NCBI GenBank assembly: GCA_028290765.1
Contig: JAQGJF010000025.1
Location: forward strand, 1-6,804
Direction: 5' to 3'
Length of the DNA stretch: 6,804 nt
Origin: Tardiphaga sp.
GTDB lineage: Bacteria > Pseudomonadota > Alphaproteobacteria > Rhizobiales > Xanthobacteraceae
The notes beneath the pieces are model-generated. The model worked only from the letters and a program-made list of their open reading frames with translations. It searched no databases and was not told where the DNA came from. Below are positions 1 to 5,969 of this stretch, in pieces. Every line of letters begins with the position of its first letter. The stretch's first letter is position 1. The translations under genes were made by a program, and so were the position numbers.

Positions 1-305
1 GCCGAGGGACCTTCCTCGTGCTCTTCGACGCGGACGGTGAGATAACGGATGACGTCTTCGCTGATACGCTCCTGCCGCTCGATCTCGGCGACCGCCGACG
101 ACGGGCCGTCGATGTTGAGCAGCACGAAATGCGCCTTGCGATTCTTGTTCATCCGGTAGGTGAGGGAACGCACGCCCCAGTTTTCCATCTTCACGACCTT
201 GCCGCCGAGTTGCTCGACAATGCCGGTCATCTGGGTGGTCAATTCCTCGACCTGCTGGGTGCTCGCATCCTGACGCGCGAGAAAAACATGCTCATAAAGA
301 GGCAT
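1..305 (-). CDS. rpsF: 30S ribosomal protein S6 (partial, C-terminus beyond left edge)
   Basis: S6 is a small-subunit protein that binds 16S rRNA in the platform as a heterodimer with S18. The 101 codons visible begin [11 protein letters not shown] and include the family signature at residues 41-60 (ENWG, then RSLTYRMNK and KAHF), followed by [12 protein letters not shown] at 82-93 near the end of the ferredoxin-like fold. The acidic EEHEEG at 94-99 starts the C-terminal tail, which continues off the window. E. coli S6 has about 131-135 residues, so most of the fold is here. The start is the ATG read from 305 to 303; a strong Shine-Dalgarno, GGAAAGGA (311-318), lies 5 nt upstream. In related bacteria rpsR and rplI usually follow, which would put them left of this window. 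Identity is secure. Confidence 0.96.
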   Translation of the reverse strand, partial: MPLYEHVFLARQDASTQQVEELTTQMTGIVEQLGGKVVKMENWGVRSLTYRMNKNRKAHFVLLNIDGPSSAVAEIERQERISEDVIRYLTVRVEEHEEGPS

Positions 306-496
306 GGGTGTCCTTTCCAATGTTAGCGCGGTTCCTGGCGGCAAGCCCTTCGAACCCTTCGGAAAGGACTCGATATGCTCAGAAGGCGGAAGCACGGGAC
401 GACGGGCCAACTGGCCCTGCCACATCAAGATCGCCAAATAGGTGAAATTGCTGAGACCGTCCGTTCAGCTCCCGGCCGGGATCCACGGATAGGCGC
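306..496 (-). promoter_or_regulatory. rpsF 5' leader with hairpins, possible S6:S18 autoregulatory element
   Basis: This is the untranslated stretch between the candidate rpsF promoter and the rpsF start. On the minus strand it contains a GGGCC/GGCCC hairpin with a 4-nt loop (404-417). Nearer the gene, a GGTTC/GAACC stem (356-352 with 334-330) encloses a smaller GGC/GCC stem and a CCG trinucleotide (341-339), ending 11 nt before the Shine-Dalgarno. In several bacterial groups the S6:S18 dimer represses its own mRNA by binding a leader element with a conserved CCG. Whether this hairpin is that element is my inference; only the stems and the CCG are visible. Confidence 0.3.
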
Positions 497-524
497 GTTA
501 TAGGGATTTTGAGGGCGATGGCAA
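497..524 (-). promoter_or_regulatory. Candidate sigma-70-type promoter for rpsF
   Basis: On the minus strand, TTGCCA (524-519, 5 of 6 to TTGACA) is followed by a 16-nt spacer and TATAAC (502-497, 5 of 6 to TATAAT). This is the best promoter-like match in the gap between the cyclase gene and rpsF. Transcription would start near 490 and give a leader of about 185 nt before the rpsF ATG. A 12-bp palindrome (TCCCGGCCGGGA, 470-481) falls just inside the predicted transcript. This is a motif match only; the start site is inferred. Confidence 0.5.
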
Positions 525-571
525 GGAAAACGGCCAGGATTGGAGAGAAAAAAGGGCCTCCGGGCGCGAGA

Positions 572-1858
572 TTACCGTGCCGGCACGGCCGAATCCGGCA
601 GAGCAGGGCTTAACGCCGCCACAGGTCCGGCATGGGCGTCCGCCGAGGGAGCCAGAGTTACCGTCTCCGCGATGGAAGCGTAGAAGGCAAAACCACCCTT
701 GCCGCGGCGTTTGGCGTCGTACATGGCCCGGTCGGCCGCACTCAGCAATTCGTCGGCGCTGACCCCGTCATGCGGCACCGAAGCGATGCCGATACTGACT
801 CCGACCCGTGCCGCGGGAGCAAATTCGAACGGCTCGGACACCTGCGTGATGATTCGCCGGGCGATAGCCTCGATTTCGCCGGGCATGATATTCGGCAGCA
901 GGATGACAAATTCGTCGCCGCCAAGACGGCATACGAAATCGGTGTCGCGCACGCTGGCGCGCAGACGGCTCGCGACGGCGACAAGAACGGCGTCGCCGGT
1001 TGCATGCCCGAGCCTGTCATTGACGCCTTTGAAGCCGTCCAGATCCAGGCAAAACACGGTGAGTTTTGAACCGATGGACGCTGCGGTCGGGGCTGCCAGC
1101 AGTTCGGAGAAAAGCTTCAGATTCAGGGCGCGATTGGGCAGGCCGGTGAGCAGATCGTAATGCGCCATCTGGCGGTTGTTACGTTCCGAACGGTGGAGGT
1201 CGAGCAGGATCTTGTGGTTCTCCAGCAGCAAAAAGATCATCCCAGCCGTATAGAGCGGGGTTTGAACACCGACGAGAAACAGGAACGGGATTGGCGACAG
1301 GAGAGTAGCAAGTGCGAACGGCAGTGTCAGGATGCAGATCAGTAGAATGCCGTAGCGCGGGGTCCCGGCGTTTCGAGAGGAAATTCCGCCGATCAAATTG
1401 GCAAGGCCGATGCCGGCCATCATGATCAACGGCAATATCCCCGATGCGACACATTGATAACAGCCGGCGGAAATCAGGATGATCGACGCCAGCCCGGCCC
1501 AGATCGGTGCGTTGGTCCTTGCCGTCCGTCCACCGGCCTTCGCCTTCGAAAAAATGTACAAAATCGAAATTCGGGTGCTGCCTAAAACCAGTTCCGCCAC
1601 GACCCACCCGTAGGCCCATTGGGCCCCGGTCAGCCCGGCGGCAATGGATGCCATCAGCAACGACGCAAACACCGCCACCAGCAGCGTTTTGGTCTTGCTG
1701 GTTCTTTGATGCACCAGTTCGTCACGGATGTCGTCCGGTTGCGGAAGCGGGCTACCGAGCAGCCAATTGACGAAGTGCTGCACGCCAAACCGGGGTTGCG
1801 GCGGTTGCCCGGCGAAAGCAGACGATATCGGGGTGATAAATGAGGTGCTGTAGGACAT
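572..1858 (-). CDS. Membrane-anchored GGDEF-domain diguanylate cyclase
   Basis: Predicted to make cyclic di-GMP from two GTP at the inner membrane. The protein has 428 residues. A soluble N-terminus of about 55 residues precedes roughly six hydrophobic segments (about 59-78, 83-104, 118-136, 138-158, 168-186, 190-212); I cannot assign this sensor part to a named domain. The GGDEF domain starts at DLLTGLPNR (235-243), contains the Mg-binding LDLDGFKGVND (271-281) and the active site RLGGDEF (311-317), and ends at RAMYDAKRRGKGG (377-389). RDTD (304-307) stands exactly five residues before GGDEF, the canonical inhibitory c-di-GMP site, so product inhibition is expected. No EAL domain follows, only an Ala/Pro-rich tail (390-428). 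An in-frame TAA at 1870-1868 lies four codons before the ATG, so this is the first possible ATG of the frame; no clear Shine-Dalgarno is visible. Divergent from fabD and upstream of rpsF; no obvious link to either. Confidence 0.9.
   Translation of the reverse strand: MSYSTSFITPISSAFAGQPPQPRFGVQHFVNWLLGSPLPQPDDIRDELVHQRTSKTKTLLVAVFASLLMASIAAGLTGAQWAYGWVVAELVLGSTRISILYIFSKAKAGGRTARTNAPIWAGLASIILISAGCYQCVASGILPLIMMAGIGLANLIGGISSRNAGTPRYGILLICILTLPFALATLLSPIPFLFLVGVQTPLYTAGMIFLLLENHKILLDLHRSERNNRQMAHYDLLTGLPNRALNLKLFSELLAAPTAASIGSKLTVFCLDLDGFKGVNDRLGHATGDAVLVAVASRLRASVRDTDFVCRLGGDEFVILLPNIMPGEIEAIARRIITQVSEPFEFAPAARVGVSIGIASVPHDGVSADELLSAADRAMYDAKRRGKGGFAFYASIAETVTLAPSADAHAGPVAALSPALPDSAVPAR
575..588. 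repeat. 14-bp perfect palindrome over the cyclase gene 3' end
   Basis: CCGTGCCGGCACGG is its own reverse complement and covers the last codons of the diguanylate cyclase gene. As RNA it would form a 5-bp stem with a CCGG loop just before the TAA stop. On the minus strand a run of six T (553-548) follows about 21 nt later. That is too far for a standard intrinsic terminator, so I call it a palindrome and not a terminator. Confidence 0.5.
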
Positions 1859-1931
1859 GGTTCGAGATTAGACAGGCGGTATTGAATGCCGCTTAAAGGC
1901 GGCGACAAAGTTCCATCTGGTTCCACTTAGC

Positions 1932-1943
1932 GTAAATATTTAC
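1932..1943. promoter_or_regulatory. 12-bp AT-rich palindrome in the divergent spacer, possible operator
   Basis: GTAAATATTTAC is a perfect palindrome lying between the divergent starts of the cyclase gene (1858) and fabD (2047). It stands out as a block of A and T in GC-rich surroundings. Two short inverted repeats flank it: GCCGC/GCGGC (1888-1892 and 1899-1903) and CGAGC/GCTCG (1948-1952 and 1959-1963). A dimeric regulator binding here could act on either gene. I do not recognise the site as that of a named regulator. Confidence 0.35.
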
Positions 1944-1987
1944 CTTTCGAGCCAGAAAGCTCGCAACGATGGCTTCGGCCGCCCGGC

Positions 1988-2017
1988 TTGACAGCGTGGC
2001 GAAAGCCGGTGTCTTAC
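1988..2017 (+). promoter_or_regulatory. Candidate fabD (fab cluster) promoter
   Basis: A perfect TTGACA (1988-1993) is followed after 18 nt by TCTTAC (2012-2017), a weak -10 with 3 of 6 matches to TATAAT. Transcription would start about 20-25 nt before the fabD ATG, a normal short leader. The -35 box is convincing and the -10 box is not, so the assignment is tentative. Confidence 0.4.
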
Positions 2018-2046
2018 GGCGGCACTTGAGGGAGTTTTGGGCGAAA

Positions 2047-3006
2047 ATGACCGCAGCATTTACCTTTCCGGGGCAGGGCTCCCAGGCCGTCGGCATGGGC
2101 AAAGCCCTCGCCGACGCGTTTCCGGCTGCCCGCGCGATTTTCGACGAGGTCGATTCGGCCCTCGGCGAGAAGCTGACCGGGGTTATTTGGGACGGTCCGG
2201 CCGAAACGCTGCAATTGACCGAGAATGCCCAGCCGGCCCTGATGGCTGTCTCGCTGGCGACCTTGCGGGTGCTGGAGGCAGAAGCGGGCGTCTTGCTGGG
2301 GCGCGACGTCACTTACGTAGCCGGTCACTCGCTCGGGGAATATTCCGCGCTCGCCGCCGCCGGCAGCCTCACCGTCAGCGATGCCGCACGGCTCCTGCGC
2401 ACCCGCGGCCTCGCCATGCAGAAGGCGGTTCCGGTCGGGGTTGGCGCCATGGCGGCGTTGCTTGGCCTCGATTATGAGGCGGCCGTGGAGGTCGCCGGCG
2501 CGGCTGCGGAGGGGCAGGTCTGCGAGGCAGCCAACGACAATGGCGGTGGCCAGGTTGTGGTCTCCGGCGACAAGGCGGCGGTCGAGCGGGCAATCGAGAT
2601 TGCCAAGGCCAGGGGGGCCAAGCGCGCCATGATGCTGCCAGTCTCGGCCCCGTTCCACTGCCGGCTGATGCAACCCGCCGCCGACGTCATGGCCGCTGCT
2701 CTGGCGAAAGTGATCATCAAGCCGCCGGTGGTCCCGCTGGTGTCCAACGTGGTCGCCAGAGCGTTGACGGATCCGGACGAAATCCTCCGCCGCCTGGTCG
2801 AACAGGTCACCGGCACCGTGCGCTGGCGCGAGTCGGTGGGCTACATGGCGGAGCAGGGCGTCACCCGGTTTTTCGAGATTGGCGCCGGCAAGGTGCTGAG
2901 CGGGCTGGTCAGGCGCATTGCCGACGGCGCCGTCGGCATCGCGGTTGGCGGGCCCAATGATATTGCGGGCGCAAAGGATGCGCTCGCGGCTGCCCGCGTG
3001 GTGTAA
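2047..3006 (+). CDS. fabD: Malonyl-CoA:ACP transacylase
   Basis: FabD moves the malonyl group from malonyl-CoA to the phosphopantetheine of AcpP, supplying the chain-extender for fatty acid synthesis in the cytoplasm. The 319-residue product (E. coli about 309) has FPGQGSQ at 7-13 with the oxyanion-hole Gln10, the nucleophile elbow GHSLGEYSA with Ser95, Arg120 that binds the malonyl carboxylate (in LRTRG), and His204 (in SAPFHC) completing the Ser-His dyad; Gln253 matches the E. coli Gln250 region. I chose the ATG at 2047 over an in-frame ATG at 1969: MTAAFTFPGQGSQ is the family's usual N-terminus, the extra 26 residues have no family match that I know, and GAGGGAG (2028-2034) is a possible though distant Shine-Dalgarno, 12 nt away. 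fabG begins 19 nt after the stop, so the two are probably cotranscribed. Confidence 0.96.
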   Translation: MTAAFTFPGQGSQAVGMGKALADAFPAARAIFDEVDSALGEKLTGVIWDGPAETLQLTENAQPALMAVSLATLRVLEAEAGVLLGRDVTYVAGHSLGEYSALAAAGSLTVSDAARLLRTRGLAMQKAVPVGVGAMAALLGLDYEAAVEVAGAAAEGQVCEAANDNGGGQVVVSGDKAAVERAIEIAKARGAKRAMMLPVSAPFHCRLMQPAADVMAAALAKVIIKPPVVPLVSNVVARALTDPDEILRRLVEQVTGTVRWRESVGYMAEQGVTRFFEIGAGKVLSGLVRRIADGAVGIAVGGPNDIAGAKDALAAARVV

Positions 3007-3025
3007 GCGGGCGAAGGAGAATCCC

Positions 3026-3763
3026 ATGTTCGATCTGACTGGCAGGACCGCACTCGTCACCGGTGCGACCGGCGGCATTGGTAGTGCGATCGCGCGGGCG
3101 CTGCACGCGCAGGGCGCCACCGTGGCGTTGTCCGGGACGCGCCGTGAAGTGCTGGAGACGCTTGCGGGCAAGCTCGGCGAGCGCACCCATGTGCTGCCCT
3201 GCAACCTCTCCGATTCCGCCGACGTCGAGGCGCTGGTGCCGTCGGCCGAAAAGGCGATGGGTCAGCTCGACATTCTCGTCAGCAATGCCGGCATCACCCG
3301 GGATAATCTTTTCGTGCAGTTGCGCGACGAGGACTGGGATGAAGTCATCAAGGTCAACCTGACCGCGACGTTTCGTCTGGCCCGCGCGGCGACCAAGCTG
3401 ATGATGCGCTAGCGCTTCGGCCGCATCATCGCGATCACCTCGGGGGTCGGCGTGACCGGCAATCCCGGTCAGGGAAACTATACCGCGTCGAAGGCGGGAC
3501 TGATCGGCATGATCAAGACCCTGGGCGCGGAGTATGCCAAGCGCAACGTCACCGCCAACTGCATCGCCCCAGGATTCATCGCGACGTCGATGACGGACGC
3601 GCTCAACGACAAGCAACGCGAGGCCATTTTGACGAAAGTGCCCGCGGCGCGGCTGGGTACGCCGGAAGATATCGCGGCGGCGGCGGTTTATCTCAGTTCG
3701 AATGAGGCCGCCTACGTCACCGGCCAGACTATTCATGTCAATGGCGGCATGGCCATGATCTGA
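3026..3763 (+). pseudogene. fabG: 3-oxoacyl-ACP reductase with in-frame amber codon at 129
   Basis: FabG is the NADPH-dependent short-chain dehydrogenase that reduces 3-ketoacyl-ACP to 3-hydroxyacyl-ACP. Read through the stop, the gene has 245 codons, against 244 in E. coli. It shows the cofactor motif TGATGGIG (12-19), NAG (87-89), catalytic Asn111, Ser139, Tyr152 and Lys156 (in YTASK), the PGF region, and the C-terminus VNGGMAMI. Codon 129 (3410-3412) is TAG, in MMR-stop-RFGRII, where E. coli has MMKKRHGRII. The frame is unchanged on both sides, so this is one substitution and not an indel. The 128-residue product would hold the nucleotide-binding half without Ser, Tyr or Lys. A GTG at 3452 could start the rest but also lies beyond Ser139. 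Shine-Dalgarno AAGGAG (3014-3019) is 6 nt before the ATG. Because the rest is so well kept, a recent mutation, sequencing error or suppressed codon all remain possible. Confidence 0.9.
3400..3430 (+). repeat. Perfect inverted repeat with the fabG amber codon in its loop
   Basis: GATGATGCG (3400-3408) and CGCATCATC (3422-3430) are exact reverse complements separated by 13 nt. The loop contains the TAG (3410-3412), which is also the centre of the 10-bp palindrome GCGCTAGCGC (3406-3415). The arms encode conserved residues (MMR and GRII), so they may exist in relatives by coding constraint alone. The amber codon completes the inner palindrome. Confidence 0.6.
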
Positions 3764-4105
3764 CCGGCGGCGGGGCCACCATCCGAGGCCCTGGGAACCG
3801 CTGCGGCGCACGATGTGGGCTTTCCGGAGGCCGGTCGAGGCGTGGGGTCAAGGCTTTGTAGTCAAGGCTGGGGAAGTATGGTAACCGAACCCGAACGGCG
3901 GGGGGACAAAGAACGCCATTGCAGGATTTTGAAACCCTGTATATTGGCGGTGCGGAAGCTGGCGTCGTTTGCCGGACCTTCGTCCCCAGCGAGGGGTCAA
4001 ATCAAGATTTTACGCGACTGCGGCAGGAACTTAACGAGTTAGCGCACCACGATGGCTCGGATCGTCTTGCGGTCGGGTCCAATGTAACAAGCACGAGGTT
4101 GAACG
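3764..4105 (+). other. 342-nt intergenic region between fabG and acpP
   Basis: I see no convincing gene here. Two short open frames (3815-4042 and 3919-4131) have no recognisable motif, and the second overlaps the acpP start out of frame. Just after fabG, GGGCC/GGCCC (3773-3777 and 3787-3791) could form a small hairpin, but no T-run follows. A 9-bp direct repeat, GTCAAGGCT, occurs at 3847-3855 and 3861-3869. The length of the gap, compared with 19 nt between fabD and fabG, suggests that acpP has its own promoter and a long leader. Confidence 0.6.
3919..3945 (+). promoter_or_regulatory. Possible acpP promoter
   Basis: TTGCAG (3919-3924) and TATATT (3940-3945) resemble -35 and -10 boxes with a short 15-nt spacer. 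They stand in the gap before acpP and would give a leader of about 155 nt. The -10 is reasonable and the spacing is not ideal. Abundant expression of acyl carrier protein makes a dedicated promoter likely, but this exact placement is uncertain. Confidence 0.28.
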
Positions 4106-4345
4106 ATGAGCGAGATTGGCGAGCGGGTTAAGAAGATTGTGGTGGAACACCTTGGTGTCGAACCGGAGAAGGTGGTCGATAACGCAAGCTTCATTGACGA
4201 CCTCGGCGCCGACAGTCTTGATACGGTCGAGCTCGTGATGGCTTTTGAAGAGGAATTCGGTTGCGAAATCCCCGACGATGCCGCGGAGACGATTTTGACC
4301 GTCGGCGACGCCACAAAATTTCTCGAAAAGAACGCGAAAAGCTGA
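4106..4345 (+). CDS. acpP: Acyl carrier protein
   Basis: AcpP carries growing acyl chains on a 4'-phosphopantetheine arm and is the shared substrate of FabD, FabG and FabF. The product has 79 residues, the normal size, and is strongly acidic. The attachment serine is Ser37 in GADSLD (34-39), at the head of helix II with the acidic face [11 protein letters not shown] (41-51) that docks partner enzymes. [13 protein letters not shown] (51-63) is the typical alphaproteobacterial form of the helix III region. The start follows GAGG (4095-4098) by 7 nt. The gene lies far from fabG but close to fabF, with a strong hairpin in the 97-nt gap after it. Nothing in the protein is unusual. Confidence 0.98.
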   Translation: MSEIGERVKKIVVEHLGVEPEKVVDNASFIDDLGADSLDTVELVMAFEEEFGCEIPDDAAETILTVGDATKFLEKNAKS

Positions 4346-4365
4346 CGCCCCCGCGTGGTGCCGAT

Positions 4366-4411
4366 GAAGCCGGGCGGGCCGTGATCGAGCGGTCCACCGG
4401 CTTCTTGTTAT
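4366..4411 (+). terminator. Composite hairpin between acpP and fabF, possible attenuator
   Basis: GAAGCCGG (4366-4373) pairs perfectly with CCGGCTTC (4397-4404). Inside it, GGGCCG (4376-4381) pairs with CGGTCC (4390-4395) with one G-U pair, leaving a 2:1 internal loop and an 8-nt apical loop. A moderately T-rich TTGTTAT (4405-4411) follows. The stem starts 21 nt after the acpP stop and ends 38 nt before the fabF start. It could act as a partial terminator, or as a stem that protects the acpP 3' end after processing. The T-tract is weak, so full termination is unlikely. Confidence 0.5.
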
Positions 4412-4442
4412 GGACCGCGGCGACCGGGCTGGAGTGCTTGAT

Positions 4443-5708
4443 ATGAGGCGGGTTGTCGTCACGGGCCTTGGCATGGTGTCGCCGCTCGGCTGCGGTGTCG
4501 AGCCGACCTGGAAGCGCATCCTCAATGGCGACAGCGGTGCCAAGCAGATCGACACTTTCGACGTGTCCGATCTGACCAGCCGTATCGCCTGCGTCGTCCG
4601 GCGCGGCGACGGCAGCGACGGCACGTTCAATCCCGACCAGTGGATGGAGCCGAAGGATCAGCGCAAGGTCGATGATTTCATCATCTATGCGATGTGCGCG
4701 GCGCGCCAGGCGCTCGACGACGCCAACTGGCATCCGGGCAACGAAGAAGACCGCTGTGCCACCGGCACCATGATCGGGTCCGGCATCGGCGGGCTCTCCG
4801 GCATTGCCGACACGGCGCTGCTGCTGAAGGAGCGCGGGCCGCGCAAGATATCGCCGTTCTTCATTCCGGGGCGCCTGATCAATCTCGCTTCCGGCTATGT
4901 CTCGATCGAGCATGGCCTGAAGGGTCCCAATCATGCCGTCGTCACGGCATGTTCGACCGGTGCGCATGCGATCGGCGATGCCAGCCGCCTGATCGCGCTC
5001 GGCGACGCCGATGTCATGGTGGCGGGTGGCACCGAATCGCCGATCAGCCGTCTGGCGATGGCGGGGTTTTGCGCTTCGCGGGCGCTGTCGACCGGCTTTA
5101 ACGACACGCCGGAAAAAGCGTCACGCCCCTACGACAAGGATCGTGACGGGTTTGTGATGGGCGAGGGCGCCGGCATCGTGGTGCTCGAAGAGTATGAGCA
5201 TGCCAAGGCCCGCGGCGCCAGGATCTATGCCGAAGTGATTGGTTACGGCATGTCCGGCGACGCCTATCACATCACGTCCCCGACGCCCGATGGCGACGGC
5301 GCATTCCGCAGCATGAGCGCCGCGATGAAACGCGCCGGACTGGCCGCCTCCGATCTCGATTACATCAATGCCCACGGCACCTCGACGCAGGTTGGCGACG
5401 AGATCGAGCTCGGCGCCGTCGAGCGATTGCTCGGTAATGCCGCGTCGAAGGTTTCGATGTCGTCCACCAAATCCTCGACCGGGCATTTGCTCGGCGCCGC
5501 CGGCGCGGTGGAGGCGATTTTCTCCATCCTGGCGATTCGCGACAATATCGCCCCGCCGACCATCAATCTCGACAATCCGTCGGTGGATACGGCGATCGAT
5601 CTGGTTCCGCACAAGCCGCGTTCGCGCGAAATCAATGTCGCGCTGTCGAACTCGTTCGGTTTCGGGGGCACCAACGCATCCGTGATCGTGCAGCGTGTCA
5701 CCAATTAG
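4443..5708 (+). CDS. fabF: 3-oxoacyl-ACP synthase II (beta-ketoacyl-ACP synthase)
   Basis: FabF condenses acyl-ACP with malonyl-ACP in the elongation step, releasing CO2. The 421-residue product is close to the usual 410-420. It begins MRRVVVTGLGMVSPLG, has the nucleophile Cys170 in TACSTGAHA, His311 in NAHGTST, Lys343 and His348 in STKSSTGHLLGAAG, and ends with the glycine-rich NSFGFGGTNAS (403-413). These match the Cys-His-His site and conserved Lys of E. coli FabF, and the presence of two active-site His separates it from FabH. I chose the ATG at 4443 over one at 4410 because MRRVVVTG is the family's N-terminus and GGAG (4431-4434) lies 8 nt before it. The upstream ATG would put the 3' flank of the acpP-fabF hairpin at the start codon. 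The gene is intact and probably follows acpP in the same transcript. Confidence 0.96.
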   Translation: MRRVVVTGLGMVSPLGCGVEPTWKRILNGDSGAKQIDTFDVSDLTSRIACVVRRGDGSDGTFNPDQWMEPKDQRKVDDFIIYAMCAARQALDDANWHPGNEEDRCATGTMIGSGIGGLSGIADTALLLKERGPRKISPFFIPGRLINLASGYVSIEHGLKGPNHAVVTACSTGAHAIGDASRLIALGDADVMVAGGTESPISRLAMAGFCASRALSTGFNDTPEKASRPYDKDRDGFVMGEGAGIVVLEEYEHAKARGARIYAEVIGYGMSGDAYHITSPTPDGDGAFRSMSAAMKRAGLAASDLDYINAHGTSTQVGDEIELGAVERLLGNAASKVSMSSTKSSTGHLLGAAGAVEAIFSILAIRDNIAPPTINLDNPSVDTAIDLVPHKPRSREINVALSNSFGFGGTNASVIVQRVTN

Positions 5709-5969
5709 CGCCGGTGCGGAGATGCCAAAATCCGCTTCGTTCCTGCGCCGGACGTCCAGAAAAATTTCTGCACCGAAATCGGGCGGAAAGTGCAATTTGC
5801 GAGTATCCCTTCCGAAGCGCATATCGGATTCGGGACACTAATTAGAACGACTCCAGCGTTATTCACCGTTTCGCCGTATTCGGTGATACATCTTGCCCTT
5901 GGGCGTATGCTATTGGCAGGGCCAGGATTGCCCGGCCACGATTGAACCGACAGGATTCAGGTTGCATCG
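5709..5969 (+). other. 261-nt intergenic region between fabF and mltG
   Basis: No gene is visible. Just after fabF, GCGGA/TCCGC (5716-5720 and 5731-5735) can form a short stem without a real T-run, so it is a poor terminator. Further on are a GGACGTCC palindrome (5750-5757), an inverted repeat CAGAAA/TTTCTG with a 2-nt spacer (5757-5770), and CTAATTAG (5838-5845). TTGCGA (5797-5802) with CATATC (5820-5825) at 17 nt is a weak promoter-like pair. mltG may therefore have its own transcript, but none of these sites is strong. Confidence 0.5.

Noticed and set aside
548..588. Intrinsic terminator for the cyclase gene on the minus strand
   Set aside because: The palindrome at 575-588 and the six-T run at 553-548 are about 21 nt apart, so they do not form a standard terminator.
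1969..2046. N-terminal extension of FabD from the ATG at 1969
   Set aside because: The 26 extra residues are unlike the family, the candidate TTGACA lies inside them, and the standard N-terminus begins at 2047.
2014..3204. Long open frame on the minus strand opposite fabD (396 codons)
   Set aside because: It is antisense to fabD, whose catalytic residues are all in place; the composition is that of a shadow frame.
3026..3763. Programmed frameshift or split two-gene FabG
   Set aside because: Both parts are in the same frame with no missing or extra bases, and neither half alone has a complete active site.
2909..3811. Long open frame on the minus strand opposite fabG (300 codons)
   Set aside because: It is antisense to clear fabG coding sequence, has an Arg/His/Gly-rich composition typical of GC-rich shadow frames, and shows no domain or plausible start signal.
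3919..4131. Small open frame just before acpP (70 codons)
   Set aside because: It would need a TTG start, overlaps acpP out of frame, and has no recognisable motif.
5841..5857. Resemblance to an iron-control (Irr, ICE) box upstream of mltG
   Set aside because: The left half TTAGAA fits, but the right half has only 3 of 7 matches, and mltG is not a known iron-regulated gene.
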